Positions 20,717-30,115 are shown, counted from the stretch's first letter. The stretch is DNA of 64,000 nucleotides from Microbacterium lemovicicum (GCF_003991875.1 NZ_CP031423.1:2108001-2172000); one strand, 5' to 3'. Notes: generated by a model from the sequence alone, not told the origin. Program-made: numbers and translations.

Positions 20717-22120
20717 TCAGGATGCTGCGGCGACCGCGGTCGTGTACGTCAGACGCGGTGCGCCCAGGCCCAGCCGGTCGCGCAGGGTCGCGCCGGAGCG
20801 GCCGAGGAGACCGCGGGTACGGAGCTCGGGCACGGCCAGGGTGGCGAAGGCCTCGAACTGGCCGGGCTGGAAGGCGGAGAGCACGTTGAAGCCGTCGGCG
20901 GCCCCGGCGTCGCGCCAGCTCTCGAAGTGGTCGGCGATGGTCGCGGCATCTCCGACGACGAAGGCCGCCGGCACCGCGTGCGCGGCGACCAGGTGCCGCC
21001 AGGTGAGGGCGGTCTCGTCACGATCGGCGCCCGCGCGACGGCCGGTGCGCTGAGCGACGAGCTCCACGATGCGGGTTCCCGTCGCGCCGAACTGCGCCAC
21101 GACGCCCGGGGTGACGACGTCGTCCAGTCGAGCGGTGCGGGCCTCGTGGTCGACGGAGAGCTCGATCGCGTCGAGGAACCCCGTCAGCGTCCGCCCCGAG
21201 GGGAACCCCGTCCGCTCTCCGTGCCGGTCGGCGAGCGGCACCAGCTGCAGCAGCCGGTCGACGACGGCGCGGGCCGCGGCATCCGTCTCGGCCACGACCG
21301 GCAGCACCGGGGCGATCACCTTCACCGAGGCGGGATCCCGTCCGGCGGCGGCCGCGGCGGCGCGCAGCTCGGCCCGGGCGATGCGGGCGGCGTCGATGTC
21401 GGGCGCGGCGATGAGCGCGAGGTCGGCCTCGGAGCCGGCGAGGGCGCGCGAGCGCGGCGACGTGCCGGCGTGCACCAGCGGCAGGTGGCCCTGCGGCGGC
21501 CGGGCGACGTTCAGCGGACCCTCGACGCGCAGCGCCGCCCCCTCGAACGCCGCGGGCCGCAGGCGGTCCGGATCGATGAGCACCCCGGAGTCGCGGTCGG
21601 CGATCCAGGCGCCCTCGTCCCACGACTCCCACAGCCGCCGCAGCACCTGGACGAACTCCTCCGCCCGGTCGTAGCGGCCGGCGTTGTCGGCGTGCGCGTC
21701 GCGGCCGTGGTTGCCGGCTGCGCGGGGCTCCGCGCCGGTGACGAGGTTGACGCCGCCGCGGCCGCCGGTGAGGAGATCGAGGGATGCGGTGGCCCGGGCC
21801 GTGGCGTACGGGTCGGCGTAGGTGGTGTTCACGGTCGCGATGAGGCCGATGCGCTCGGTCACCGACGCCAGGTAGAGCACCGCGCTGATCGGGTCGATGC
21901 GGGCGAGGAGATACGGGTCGCGGAACTCGAGGTCGGGGCCCGTGGCCAGCCAGTCGCCGAAGAAGAGGTAGTCGAGGTCGGCGGCCTCGGCGACCCGTGC
22001 GATGCGGCGCAGGATCGCGGCGTCGTCCGTCGGATCGGCGTGCGCCCCGGGGTGGCGCCACCCGGCCGGATGCGCGCCGAGGGTGCGCACCATGGCGCCG
22101 AAGATCAACGGCTCGGTCAT
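20717..22120 (-). CDS. NtaA/SnaA/DszA-type FMN-dependent monooxygenase
   Basis: A 467-residue luciferase-fold flavin monooxygenase of the nitrilotriacetate/dibenzothiophene-sulfone/pristinamycin class. Visible segments are LIFGAMVRTLGAHPAGWRHP, YLFFGDWLA, NTTYADPYATARATASLD and GGRGGVNLVTG, all characteristic of this class. The length is at the upper end of the usual range. Its ATG overlaps the TGA of the upstream rhodanese gene (ATGA), so the two are translated together. With a sulfurtransferase as partner, a role in oxidative desulfurisation or C-S/C-N bond cleavage is attractive but unproven. Confidence 0.9.
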   Translation of the reverse strand: MTEPLIFGAMVRTLGAHPAGWRHPGAHADPTDDAAILRRIARVAEAADLDYLFFGDWLATGPDLEFRDPYLLARIDPISAVLYLASVTERIGLIATVNTTYADPYATARATASLDLLTGGRGGVNLVTGAEPRAAGNHGRDAHADNAGRYDRAEEFVQVLRRLWESWDEGAWIADRDSGVLIDPDRLRPAAFEGAALRVEGPLNVARPPQGHLPLVHAGTSPRSRALAGSEADLALIAAPDIDAARIARAELRAAAAAAGRDPASVKVIAPVLPVVAETDAAARAVVDRLLQLVPLADRHGERTGFPSGRTLTGFLDAIELSVDHEARTARLDDVVTPGVVAQFGATGTRIVELVAQRTGRRAGADRDETALTWRHLVAAHAVPAAFVVGDAATIADHFESWRDAGAADGFNVLSAFQPGQFEAFATLAVPELRTRGLLGRSGATLRDRLGLGAPRLTYTTAVAAAS

Positions 22121-22965
22121 GCCGGCGCTCCGCCGTGCGGCTCCGCGCCCGTCGCCACCGGCCGGCCCGGCGTCTGGGACCACTGGCTCCACGAACCGGG
22201 ATAGACCGTGACTTCGATGCCCGCGAGTGCTCCGGCGAGCGCGGCGTGAGAGGCCGCGATGCCGGAGCCGCAGTAGGCGGCGACGGGAACGTCGTCGCGC
22301 GCGCCGGCGCCGGCGAACGCCGCACGGAGCTCGTCCGGCGAGCGGAAGCGCCCGGCGTCGGTGAACGAGGGAGTCGGAAGGTTGACGGCGCCGGGGATGT
22401 GCCCGGCCACGGGGTCCATCGGCTCGGTCTCGCCGCGGTAGCGCTCGGGGGCGCGCACGTCCAGGAGCACGCCGTTCTCAGGCCAGGCGGCGGCCTCGTC
22501 GATGTCCAGGCCCGGGAGAAGGGGCTCGAGGTCGACGTCGCCGGGGACGGGGACGACCTGTCCCTCTTCGAGCGCGCGGCCGTCGCCGGTCCAGGCGCGC
22601 AGACCGCCGTCGATTACGCGGACGTCCGTGATGCCGCTGCGACTGAGAAGCCACCAGGCACGGGCAGCCGCGACGGATCCCGCATCGTCGTAGACGACGA
22701 CCGTGTCACCGTTCGAGACACCCCACCGGCGTGCGGCCGCCTGCAGCGTGTCGCGGTCGGGCACGGGGTGACGTCCGTCCTGCGGGGCGCCGTGGGTGGA
22801 CAGCTCGTGGTCGAGGTCGACGTACACGGCGCCGGGGATGTGCCCGGCACGGTAGGCGATGCGGCCGTCGGGGGCGTCCAGTCGCCATCGCACGTCGAGC
22901 ACGCGGACGGCGTCTTCGGCGGCGATCAGCTCGGCCAGGTCGGCGGGTGTCGTGAGAAGAGGCAT
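22117..22965 (-). CDS. Two-domain rhodanese sulfurtransferase
   Basis: A 282-residue sulfurtransferase with two rhodanese domains. The first lacks a catalytic Cys; the second carries the active-site loop YCGSGIAAS with C232, close to the thiosulfate-sulfurtransferase CGSGVTA pattern. GHIPGAVYVDLD and GHIPGAVNLP mark the two domains. It transfers sulfur from thiosulfate or a 3-mercaptopyruvate-like donor to a thiol acceptor in the cytoplasm. The ATG at 22965 is preferred because MPLLTTP starts the domain directly; an earlier in-frame start would add Arg-rich sequence. It overlaps the following monooxygenase gene by 4 bp. Confidence 0.93.
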   Translation of the reverse strand: MPLLTTPADLAELIAAEDAVRVLDVRWRLDAPDGRIAYRAGHIPGAVYVDLDHELSTHGAPQDGRHPVPDRDTLQAAARRWGVSNGDTVVVYDDAGSVAAARAWWLLSRSGITDVRVIDGGLRAWTGDGRALEEGQVVPVPGDVDLEPLLPGLDIDEAAAWPENGVLLDVRAPERYRGETEPMDPVAGHIPGAVNLPTPSFTDAGRFRSPDELRAAFAGAGARDDVPVAAYCGSGIAASHAALAGALAGIEVTVYPGSWSQWSQTPGRPVATGAEPHGGAPA

Positions 22966-23058
22966 GCGGCCATCGTGCCCCGCCGCGGCCGGGTCCCGGC
23001 AGGCGCCCGGCAACAGTTCGACACACGCCCGCCGGCGCCGCGGCATCCGTCCGTCGCG

Positions 23059-24387
23059 TCAGGACGCGGCGATGAGGGCCCGGTAGAAGCCGATGCCCCG
23101 CAGCCACGACGACACCCGGATGCGTTCGTTGTGGGAGTGCAGCGCGTCGCGCTCGGCTCGGCTCATCGCGAACGGCGTGAAGCGGTAGACGTGCGTGCTC
23201 AGCTCGGTGAACCAGCGGCTGTCGCTGGCCCCGAGCTGCAGGTAGGGCGTCGTCACGACGTCCTGGCCGAGCGTGTCGCGCACGGCGCCCGCGAGTCGGC
23301 GCCACTCCTCGCCGCGCCAGGGTGAGACCGGCGAGGGCTCGGACGCGTGCCGCACCACGACCTCGACGGCCGGGTCGTCGATCGCGCGGCGGACGTGCGC
23401 GACGGCGCCGATCGACGAGTCCCCGGTGAGCAGTCGGATGTTCACCGAGGCGCGCGCGGTCGTCGCGAGCACGTTCTCCGCGGGGGCGCCGCTCAATTCT
23501 GTGACCACCGCCGTCGTGCGCACGAGGGCGTTCGTCTCGGGGCCGAGCCGGGTGAGGGCGGCCGCGACCAGCGGCGCCGTGACGCCGAGCGATCCGAAGA
23601 CCGCGCTGAGCGGCCGGGCGGCGTGCGGGGCGACGGTGGCGAGCATCGCCCGCACCGGCGGGGTGATGCGCGCGGGGAACGGATGCCGGTAGAGCCGGTC
23701 GATGGCACGGGCGAGGCGCACGGTGGCCGGGGTGGCCGGCGGCGTCGAGGCGTGCCCGCCGTCCTCGCGGACGACCAGCTCGAGCGTCATCACCCCGCGC
23801 TCGGCGACGCCCACCATGGCGGTGGGCACCGAGACGCCGGGGAGCACCCCCTCCACGACGGCCCCGCCCTCGTCCAGCACGAGACCCGGCCGCACGCCGC
23901 GCTCACGCAGGAGGGACACGATCGCCCGCGCGCCGTCGCCGGCGGTCTCCTCGTTGTGGCCGAAGGAGAGGTACACGTCGCGCTCCGGCGTCACCCCCTC
24001 GGCCAGCAGCTGCTCCACGGCCTCGGCGACGGCCACCAGCGCGCCCTTGTCGTCGATCGCCCCGCGGGCGTGGATCGCGGCATCCTCCCCGTCCCCGACG
24101 AGATCCGCGGCGAACGGCCCGTGCTCCCACTCCTCCTCGACGACCGGCACGACGTCGTAGTGGGCCATGAGCACGAGCGGCGCCGACGCGGAGCGGCCGG
24201 GCCAGCGGTACAGCAGCGAGTGACCGGCGACGACGTCGCGCTCGAGACGCGCGTGCAGCAGCGGGTAGAGGTCGGCGAGGGCATCGGCGAACTCGTCGAA
24301 GCGCGCCCAGACGGTGCGCGCCTCGTCGACGTGGGACACCGTCGGAATGCGGAGCAGATCACGGAAGCGGTCGACCGGGGATGCCAC
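23059..24387 (-). CDS. M20 family metallopeptidase (PM20D1/CPS1-like)
   Basis: A 442-residue zinc amidohydrolase of the M20 family. Metal-binding segments are LMAHYDVVP (first His/Asp), RGAIDDKG (bridging Asp) and GHNEETAGDGA (catalytic Glu pair). The C-terminal region has the last His ligand within LHSHNERI. The lid/dimerisation domain lies in the middle, with GGHASTPP. Sequence flavour is closest to carboxypeptidase S and PM20D1 proteins that cleave or form N-acyl amino acids. No signal peptide is visible. GTG start at 24387; it is divergent from the oxidoreductase gene at 24454. Confidence 0.9.
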   Translation of the reverse strand: MASPVDRFRDLLRIPTVSHVDEARTVWARFDEFADALADLYPLLHARLERDVVAGHSLLYRWPGRSASAPLVLMAHYDVVPVVEEEWEHGPFAADLVGDGEDAAIHARGAIDDKGALVAVAEAVEQLLAEGVTPERDVYLSFGHNEETAGDGARAIVSLLRERGVRPGLVLDEGGAVVEGVLPGVSVPTAMVGVAERGVMTLELVVREDGGHASTPPATPATVRLARAIDRLYRHPFPARITPPVRAMLATVAPHAARPLSAVFGSLGVTAPLVAAALTRLGPETNALVRTTAVVTELSGAPAENVLATTARASVNIRLLTGDSSIGAVAHVRRAIDDPAVEVVVRHASEPSPVSPWRGEEWRRLAGAVRDTLGQDVVTTPYLQLGASDSRWFTELSTHVYRFTPFAMSRAERDALHSHNERIRVSSWLRGIGFYRALIAAS

Positions 24388-24453
24388 GGCCCGAGCCTAG
24401 CCGCGCGGGCTCCGCCGACGCGGGCGGGCGCCGCGGTCGGTACGCTCGGACAC

Positions 24454-25461
24454 ATGACCTCTTCCGCCCCCACCGGTCTGCGCTGGGGCATTCTCGCCAC
24501 CGGCGGGATCGCGCACGCCTTCGCCTCCGACCTCCGCACCGCAGGACTCGACCTCGTCGCCGTCGGCTCCCGCCGCCCCGACGCCGCCGCCGCCTTCGCG
24601 GCCGAGTTCGGCATCCCCCACGTCCACGGGTCCTACGAGGACCTCGCCGCCGACCCCGACGTGGACATCGTCTACGTCGCCACCCCTCACCCCGCGCACG
24701 CCGAGAACGCGCTGCTGCTCATCGAGCACGGCAAGCACGTGCTCGTCGAGAAGCCCTTCACCCTCACCGCCGCCGAGGCCGCGCGCGTCCAGGAGGCGGC
24801 CGCGGCACGTGGCGTGCTGGCGATGGAGGCGATGTGGACGCGCTACCTGCCGCACATGGTGCGCATCCGCGAGATCGTCGCCGCCGGCACGCTCGGCGAG
24901 GTGCGCGCGCTGACCGCCGACCACACGCAGAAGATCAGCGACGACCCCTCGCACCGGCTCAACGACCTCGCACTCGGCGGCGGCGCGCTCCTCGACCTCG
25001 GGATCTACCCCGTCTCGTTCGCGTGGGACATCCTCGGCGCACCCGCGACGGTCGCCGTCGCCGCGCGCGTCGGCGAGACCGGTGCCGACACCGAGATCGC
25101 GGCGATCTTCACGCACGCGTCCGGGGCCCTGTCCACGAGCATCTCGTCCTCCCGTGCCGCGGGCCCGAACACGGCCAGCGTCGTCGGCACCGAGGCCCGC
25201 ATCGAGATCGACCGCGTCTGGTACACCCCGACGTCGTTCCGTGTGACGGCGACCGACGGCACCGTGCTCGAGGAGTACGTCTCCGAGGTCGAGGGCCGGG
25301 GCATGCAGTACCAGGCGCTCGCCGCCGAACGGATCATCGCGGAGGGCGGCACCGACAGCGACGTGCTGCCGATCGCCGAGAGCGTCGCCATCATGGCGAA
25401 CCTCGACGAGATGCGCAGGACGATCGGGGTCCGCTACCCCGGAGAGGCAGATCATGGCTGA
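24454..25461 (+). CDS. Gfo/Idh/MocA family oxidoreductase
   Basis: A 335-residue NAD(P)-dependent dehydrogenase of the glucose-fructose/inositol dehydrogenase family. The Rossmann start reads LRWGILATGGIAHAF. The diagnostic VLVEKPF follows at about residue 105 and a D-x-G-x-Y segment, LDLGIYPVSF, occurs in the middle. This resembles the dihydrodiol-dehydrogenase-like branch. The substrate is unknown. Its last 8 bp overlap the start of the NYN-domain gene, so the two are probably expressed together although no functional link is obvious. Confidence 0.9.
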   Translation: MTSSAPTGLRWGILATGGIAHAFASDLRTAGLDLVAVGSRRPDAAAAFAAEFGIPHVHGSYEDLAADPDVDIVYVATPHPAHAENALLLIEHGKHVLVEKPFTLTAAEAARVQEAAAARGVLAMEAMWTRYLPHMVRIREIVAAGTLGEVRALTADHTQKISDDPSHRLNDLALGGGALLDLGIYPVSFAWDILGAPATVAVAARVGETGADTEIAAIFTHASGALSTSISSSRAAGPNTASVVGTEARIEIDRVWYTPTSFRVTATDGTVLEEYVSEVEGRGMQYQALAAERIIAEGGTDSDVLPIAESVAIMANLDEMRRTIGVRYPGEADHG

Positions 25462-26806
25462 CCCGCAGACCAATCGCGTCGCCGTCTACCTGGACTTCGA
25501 CAACATCGTCATGTCCTGGTACGACCGCGTCCACGGACGCAACTCCTACGCCAAGGACCGTCAGCGCATCGCCGAGGATCCGACCGCGCCCGATGTCGCC
25601 GAGCGGCTCGCCGCCGCGACCATCGACGTCGGCGCGATCATCGACTTCGCAGCGTCGTTCGGCACCCTCGTACTGACACGCGCCTACGCCGACTGGTCCT
25701 CGCCGGTGAACGCCGTCTATCGCTCGCAGCTCGTCGCGCGCGCCGTCGACCTCGTCCAGCTCTTCCCGGCCGCCGCCTACGCCAAGAACGGCGCCGACAT
25801 CCGTCTGGCCGTCGATGCCGTCGAGGACATGTTCCGCCTCCCCGACCTCACGCACGTGATGATCGTCGGCGGCGACTCGGACTATGTGCCGCTCGCCCAG
25901 CGCTGCAAGCGGCTCGGCCGCTACGTCATCGGCGTCGGGGTGGCCGGTTCCACCGCCAAGTCGCTCGCCGCCGCGTGCGACGAGTTCGAGGCCTACGACT
26001 CGCTGCCGGGCGTGCCCTCGCTGCCGCGCCGCGCGCCGCGCACCTCCGCGCCCGCAGCCGCCTCCGAGGCCTCCGCCGACGACGCGGCCGCCGGGCAGGA
26101 GCCGGCACCCGCGAAGAGCTCCCGCCGTCGTGGCGGTCGCGGAGGGTCGAAGGAGGCCGCCGCGGAGTCGAAGCCGATCGAGCCCACCGCCGATTCCGAC
26201 GTCGCGGCCGACGCCACCGCTGCGGAGACGGCGCCGGAGTCGGACGCCGCCGCGGCCGCGCCCGCCCGGACCACCCGCAGCCGCGGTGCGAAGGCCCCCG
26301 CGGCGGAGGCCGCCGAGGCCGTCGTCGAGATCTCTGCGGAGCCTGAGGCTGAGCCCGAGGCTGAGGCTGAGGCGGAGGCGCCGCAGGATGAGGATGCTGC
26401 GGCCACCCGTCCCGCGCGCCGTCCGCGCCGCGCGACCTCGGCCTCCACCGCCGCCGCTGCGGCGAGCGCCGCCGGACAGGGCGGAGCCGACGCCGGCTCG
26501 CTGTTCCTCGCGCCGTCGACCTCGAGCGTCATGGTCGTCGAGGACGACCAGCAGGACGAGGAGGACCCGCAGGAGAGCGCGACGCGACTGCTCGAGCGGG
26601 CGCTGCGGCTCGGCGTGAAGGACGATTCCGAGTGGCTCCACAGCTCCGCCGTGAAGACGCACATGCGCCGCATGGACCCGTCGTTCAGCGAGAAGGCGCT
26701 CGGCTTCCGGTCGTTCAACGACTTCGTGAAGGCGCGCGCCGACGTCGCCGAACTCGAGGAGACCGGTCACGAGCGCCTGGTGCGCCTGCACCCCTCGCGC
26801 TCCTGA
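25454..26806 (+). CDS. NYN (PIN-like) domain protein with C-terminal OST-HTH/LOTUS-like domain
   Basis: A 450-residue protein in three parts. Residues about 8-180 form an NYN ribonuclease-like domain with acidic residues D14 and D16 (YLDFDN), D115 and D121, and D141/D143 (GGDSDY), matching the PIN-fold metal site. Residues about 190-370 are a low-complexity Ala/Glu/Arg-rich linker with a basic SSRRRGGRGG patch and repeated Glu-Ala/Glu-Pro dipeptides. Residues about 375-445 resemble an OST-HTH (LOTUS) RNA-binding domain (TRLLERALRLG, DPSFSEKALGF, FNDFVKA). This order recalls eukaryotic MARF1/limkain-type RNA regulators. It probably acts on RNA in the cytoplasm; targets are unknown. Confidence 0.85.
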   Translation: MADPQTNRVAVYLDFDNIVMSWYDRVHGRNSYAKDRQRIAEDPTAPDVAERLAAATIDVGAIIDFAASFGTLVLTRAYADWSSPVNAVYRSQLVARAVDLVQLFPAAAYAKNGADIRLAVDAVEDMFRLPDLTHVMIVGGDSDYVPLAQRCKRLGRYVIGVGVAGSTAKSLAAACDEFEAYDSLPGVPSLPRRAPRTSAPAAASEASADDAAAGQEPAPAKSSRRRGGRGGSKEAAAESKPIEPTADSDVAADATAAETAPESDAAAAAPARTTRSRGAKAPAAEAAEAVVEISAEPEAEPEAEAEAEAPQDEDAAATRPARRPRRATSASTAAAAASAAGQGGADAGSLFLAPSTSSVMVVEDDQQDEEDPQESATRLLERALRLGVKDDSEWLHSSAVKTHMRRMDPSFSEKALGFRSFNDFVKARADVAELEETGHERLVRLHPSRS

Positions 26807-26880
26807 CGCGCGGCCCCGCGGGAGACCGCGGGCCGCAGCATCCTTCTGTCCCTGCGCGGCCGTCGAGTAAAGTGACGCTC

Positions 26881-28068
26881 GTGGCCCGCCTGACTTCGCC
26901 CCCAGGCTCTCAGTCTTCGCTCCGCGAAGCCAACAGAGCCCGGCTCGTCGAGTCGTTGAAGCGCCACGGACGCCTCACGCAGGTGGAGCTCGCCGGCAGC
27001 ACGGGGCTGTCGCCGGCGACCGTCTCCAACATCGTCAAGGAGCTCACCGCGGCGGGGCTGCTGCACACATCCATCACCTCGCGCAGCGGTCGCCGCGCGA
27101 CCCTCGTGTCGCTCTCGCGGCGCCTCGGGCTCGTCGCGGGCGTGCACTTCAGTTCGCGGCAGCTGCACATCGCCATCGCGGACGTGACGCGCACGATCGT
27201 CGCGCAGACCTCGCTCCCCCTCGCCCTCGATCACCGCCACGACGCCGAGCTCGATCGCCTCGCGATCCTGCTCAGCGACATGATGGAGTCGCTCGGCGGC
27301 AGCGTGGGAGACCTGCTCGCCGTCGGTCTCGCGCTGCCGGCTCCCGTCGATCCGCGCACCGGCATGGTCTCCACGCCGGGACTCCTCCGCGGCTGGGAGG
27401 GCGTCGACATCGGCGCCGACCTCGCCTCGCGCATCGACCGGCCGGTCTACGTCGACAGCGAGGCCAACCTCGGCGGTCTCGCGGAGGCCCGCGAGGGCAG
27501 CAGCCGCAGCGTCGGCTCATCGGTCTTCATCCGCGTCGGTCACACCATCAGCGCCGGACTGGTCGTGAACGGCGACCTGTTCCGCGGCGTCAACGGCAAG
27601 GCCGGCCAGATCGGCCACGTCACGATCGACGAGAACGGCCCGATCTGCCGCTGCAGCAACCGCGGCTGCCTCGAGACGTACGCCGGCGGCCCCGCCCTGC
27701 TGTCCCTGTTCCCGCCGTCCGACGGCATGCACCGGCTCGGCGATCTGCTCCAGGCGGCGGAGGACGGCGACGGCAGCTCCCGCCGCGTCATCGCCGACGC
27801 CGGACGCCATCTCGGCATCGCTGCCGCGAGCCTCTGCAACCTCTTCGACCCCGAGCTCATCGTCGTCGGCGGCGAGCTCGGCCAGGCGGGCGAGATCCTG
27901 ATGGCCCCGATGCGCCACTCGCTCGACCGCAGCGCGCTGGCCACCGACACGGGCCTGCCCGAGATCGTCGGCGCCTCCTTCGGAGAGTGGGCCGAGGCCC
28001 GCGGGGCGATCGCGATCGCGCTGGACCACGTCACGGTCGACGCCGAAGCCCTGCCCTACTCGGCCTGA
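26881..28068 (+). CDS. ROK family transcriptional regulator
   Basis: A 395-residue ROK repressor. An N-terminal winged-helix lies at about 20-75 (LTQVELAGSTGLSPATVSNI). The sugar-kinase-like domain follows, with the ROK zinc signature spread over IGHVTIDENG and CRCSNRGCLE. The first gene of a large sugar-transport cluster starts 10 bp after its stop, so it most likely senses the imported sugar or its phosphate and represses the cluster. GTG at 26881 is taken as start; an in-frame GTG at 26872 would add three residues. DNA target sites are not proven here. Confidence 0.92.
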   Translation: MARLTSPPGSQSSLREANRARLVESLKRHGRLTQVELAGSTGLSPATVSNIVKELTAAGLLHTSITSRSGRRATLVSLSRRLGLVAGVHFSSRQLHIAIADVTRTIVAQTSLPLALDHRHDAELDRLAILLSDMMESLGGSVGDLLAVGLALPAPVDPRTGMVSTPGLLRGWEGVDIGADLASRIDRPVYVDSEANLGGLAEAREGSSRSVGSSVFIRVGHTISAGLVVNGDLFRGVNGKAGQIGHVTIDENGPICRCSNRGCLETYAGGPALLSLFPPSDGMHRLGDLLQAAEDGDGSSRRVIADAGRHLGIAAASLCNLFDPELIVVGGELGQAGEILMAPMRHSLDRSALATDTGLPEIVGASFGEWAEARGAIAIALDHVTVDAEALPYSA

Positions 28069-28077
28069 GGCGCCGTC

Positions 28078-29163
28078 GTGCCGCTCCCGCTTTCCTCCCG
28101 TCCGTCGACCCGTCGCGGGCACGCCCTCCGCACGGGAGCGCTCGTCGTCATCGCGAGCGTGCTGGCAGGCCTCACCGCGTGCGCCCCGTCCGCACCGAAC
28201 GAGGGGACGATCGCGCTGCTGCTGCCCGACGCCAAGACGGCACGGTACGAGACGTTCGACCGCCCGTGGTTCGAGGCGCAGGTCGCCGCCACCGGCGACT
28301 TCACGGTGCAGTACGCGAACGCCGATCAGGATGCCGCGAAGCAGCAGCAGCAGGCCGAGTCGGCTCTGGCGGCCGGGGTCGAGGTGCTGGTGCTCGACCC
28401 GGTCGACGGGCGCGCCGCGGCGACGATCGTCAGCCAGGCGAATGCGCAGAACGTGCCGGTCATCGCCTATGACCGCCTCATCTCCGGGGGCCGGATCGCC
28501 TACTACGTGTCCTTCGACAACGAGAAGGTGGGACTCCTGCAGGCGACCGCGCTCGTCGACGGGCTGGCCGGCCGCGGAGAGGCCGGGGGCGGCATCCTCA
28601 TGGTCAACGGCTCCCCCACCGACAGCAACGCGGCCCAGTTCAACGCGGGGGCACGACGTGTGCTGGATGCCAGCGGACTGAACGTGCTGGCGACCTACGA
28701 CACCCCCGACTGGAGTCCCGACAAGGCGCAGCAGTGGGTCGCCGGTCAGATCGCCCAGCGCGGCGACGGCATCGCCGGCGTGTACGCCGCGAACGACGGC
28801 ACAGCGGGGGGCGCCATCGCCGCGCTCAAGGCCGCGGGCGTCGCGCCCCTCCCGCTCGTGACGGGTCAGGATGCCGAGCTCGCCGCCATCCAGCGCCTCG
28901 TGACCGGCGACCAGTACATGACCGTCTACAAGGCGATCCGGCAGCAGGCCGAGCGCGCCGCCGACGTCGCCGTCGCCCTCGCCCGCGGCGAGACGGTCAC
29001 CGCTCCGATGGAGCAGGACGGCATCCCGACCACGCTGCTGGAGCCGGTCGCCGTGACGGTCGACGACATCCTCGCGACGGTGGTCGCCGACGGGGTGTGG
29101 AGCGTCCAGGAGATCTGCACGCCCGACTACGCTGAGGCATGCGATGCGGCCGGGATCCGGTGA
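28078..29163 (+). CDS. CUT2-type sugar ABC transporter substrate-binding lipoprotein (system 1)
   Basis: A 361-residue periplasmic-binding-protein-I-fold lipoprotein. The signal peptide ends with the lipobox GLTAC, lipid-carrying Cys at residue 35. Conserved sugar-binding segments are VIAYDRLISG, YYVSFDNEKVG and GVYAANDGTAGG, close to xylose/rhizopine-type binding proteins. It starts with GTG 10 bp after the ROK gene. It has its own ATPase and permease downstream, and a close paralogue at 31638. The identity of the sugar is not visible; XylF-like pentose binding is a reasonable guess. Confidence 0.9.
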   Translation: MPLPLSSRPSTRRGHALRTGALVVIASVLAGLTACAPSAPNEGTIALLLPDAKTARYETFDRPWFEAQVAATGDFTVQYANADQDAAKQQQQAESALAAGVEVLVLDPVDGRAAATIVSQANAQNVPVIAYDRLISGGRIAYYVSFDNEKVGLLQATALVDGLAGRGEAGGGILMVNGSPTDSNAAQFNAGARRVLDASGLNVLATYDTPDWSPDKAQQWVAGQIAQRGDGIAGVYAANDGTAGGAIAALKAAGVAPLPLVTGQDAELAAIQRLVTGDQYMTVYKAIRQQAERAADVAVALARGETVTAPMEQDGIPTTLLEPVAVTVDDILATVVADGVWSVQEICTPDYAEACDAAGIR

Positions 29164-29179
29164 TCGCGGGAAGAATCCG

Positions 29180-30115
29180 GTGACACAGCCCAGGACAGGA
29201 CGCGCGCGGGAGCGCGTGCTGACGATGCACGGCATCGGCAAGCACTTCGGGGCCGTCCGCGCGCTCGTCGACGTCGACTTCTGGGTGAACGAGGGCGAGG
29301 TGGTCGCGCTCGTCGGCGACAACGGCGCGGGCAAGTCCACGCTCGTGAAGATCCTCGCCGGCGTGCACACCCCGGATGCCGGCACGATCGAGTTCGACGG
29401 CGACGCCGTCACCATCCCCGGACCCGCGCACGCGCAGGACCTCGGCATCGCCACCGTCTTCCAGGACCTCGCCCTCTGCGACAACCTCGACGTCGTCGCG
29501 AACCTGTGGCTGGGGCGAGAGCTGGTCGAGGGCGCACGCCTCGACGAGGTCGATATGGAGCAGCGCACGTGGTCGCTGCTGCGTGAGCTGTCGGCGAAGA
29601 TCCCCTCGGTGCGCATCCCGGTGGCGGCCCTGTCGGGCGGCCAGCGGCAGACCGTCGCGATCGCGCGCTCGCTGGTCGGCGACCCCCGCATCGTCATCCT
29701 CGACGAGCCGACGGCGGCGCTCGGCGTGGCCCAGACCGCCGAGGTGCTGAACCTCATCGAGCGGCTGCGCGAGCGCGGCCACGGCGTGGTGCTCGTCAGC
29801 CACAACATGGCCGACGTCATGGCGGTGGCGGATCGCGTCGTGGTGCTGCGGCTGGGCCGCAACAACGGCGTGTACAACGTCGCCGACGTCACCAGCGCCA
29901 TGCTCATCGCCGCGATCACCGGCGCCACCGACAACGCGGTGACCCGGAGGGCGGCCGGCGATGCGGATGCTGCGACGAGACCCATCGCCGCACGCCCGCG
30001 TCTCGCCGCCGACCCCGTCGGCGCTCCGGAGCCCCGCGTGCGTGCGCCCGGCGAGGCGGAGATCATCACGCTGCCCGGCGTCCGGCGGCGGGACCGCGAC
30101 GAGGGCCGCGAGTGA
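29180..30115 (+). CDS. CUT2-type sugar ABC transporter ATP-binding protein (system 1)
   Basis: A 311-residue ATPase with a single ABC domain: Walker A GDNGAGKST at 46-54, LSGGQRQTVAIA signature and ILDEPTAALG Walker B. CUT2 ATPases are often double-domain (about 500 residues); this is the half-size form and probably works as a homodimer. A C-terminal tail of about 70 residues is rich in Ala, Arg and Pro and lacks known motifs. GTG at 29180 is preferred (16 bp after the binding-protein stop, purine-rich GGGAAG upstream); an ATG at 29144 would overlap the previous gene by 20 bp. Its stop overlaps the permease start as GTGA. Confidence 0.9.
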   Translation: MTQPRTGRARERVLTMHGIGKHFGAVRALVDVDFWVNEGEVVALVGDNGAGKSTLVKILAGVHTPDAGTIEFDGDAVTIPGPAHAQDLGIATVFQDLALCDNLDVVANLWLGRELVEGARLDEVDMEQRTWSLLRELSAKIPSVRIPVAALSGGQRQTVAIARSLVGDPRIVILDEPTAALGVAQTAEVLNLIERLRERGHGVVLVSHNMADVMAVADRVVVLRLGRNNGVYNVADVTSAMLIAAITGATDNAVTRRAAGDADAATRPIAARPRLAADPVGAPEPRVRAPGEAEIITLPGVRRRDRDEGRE

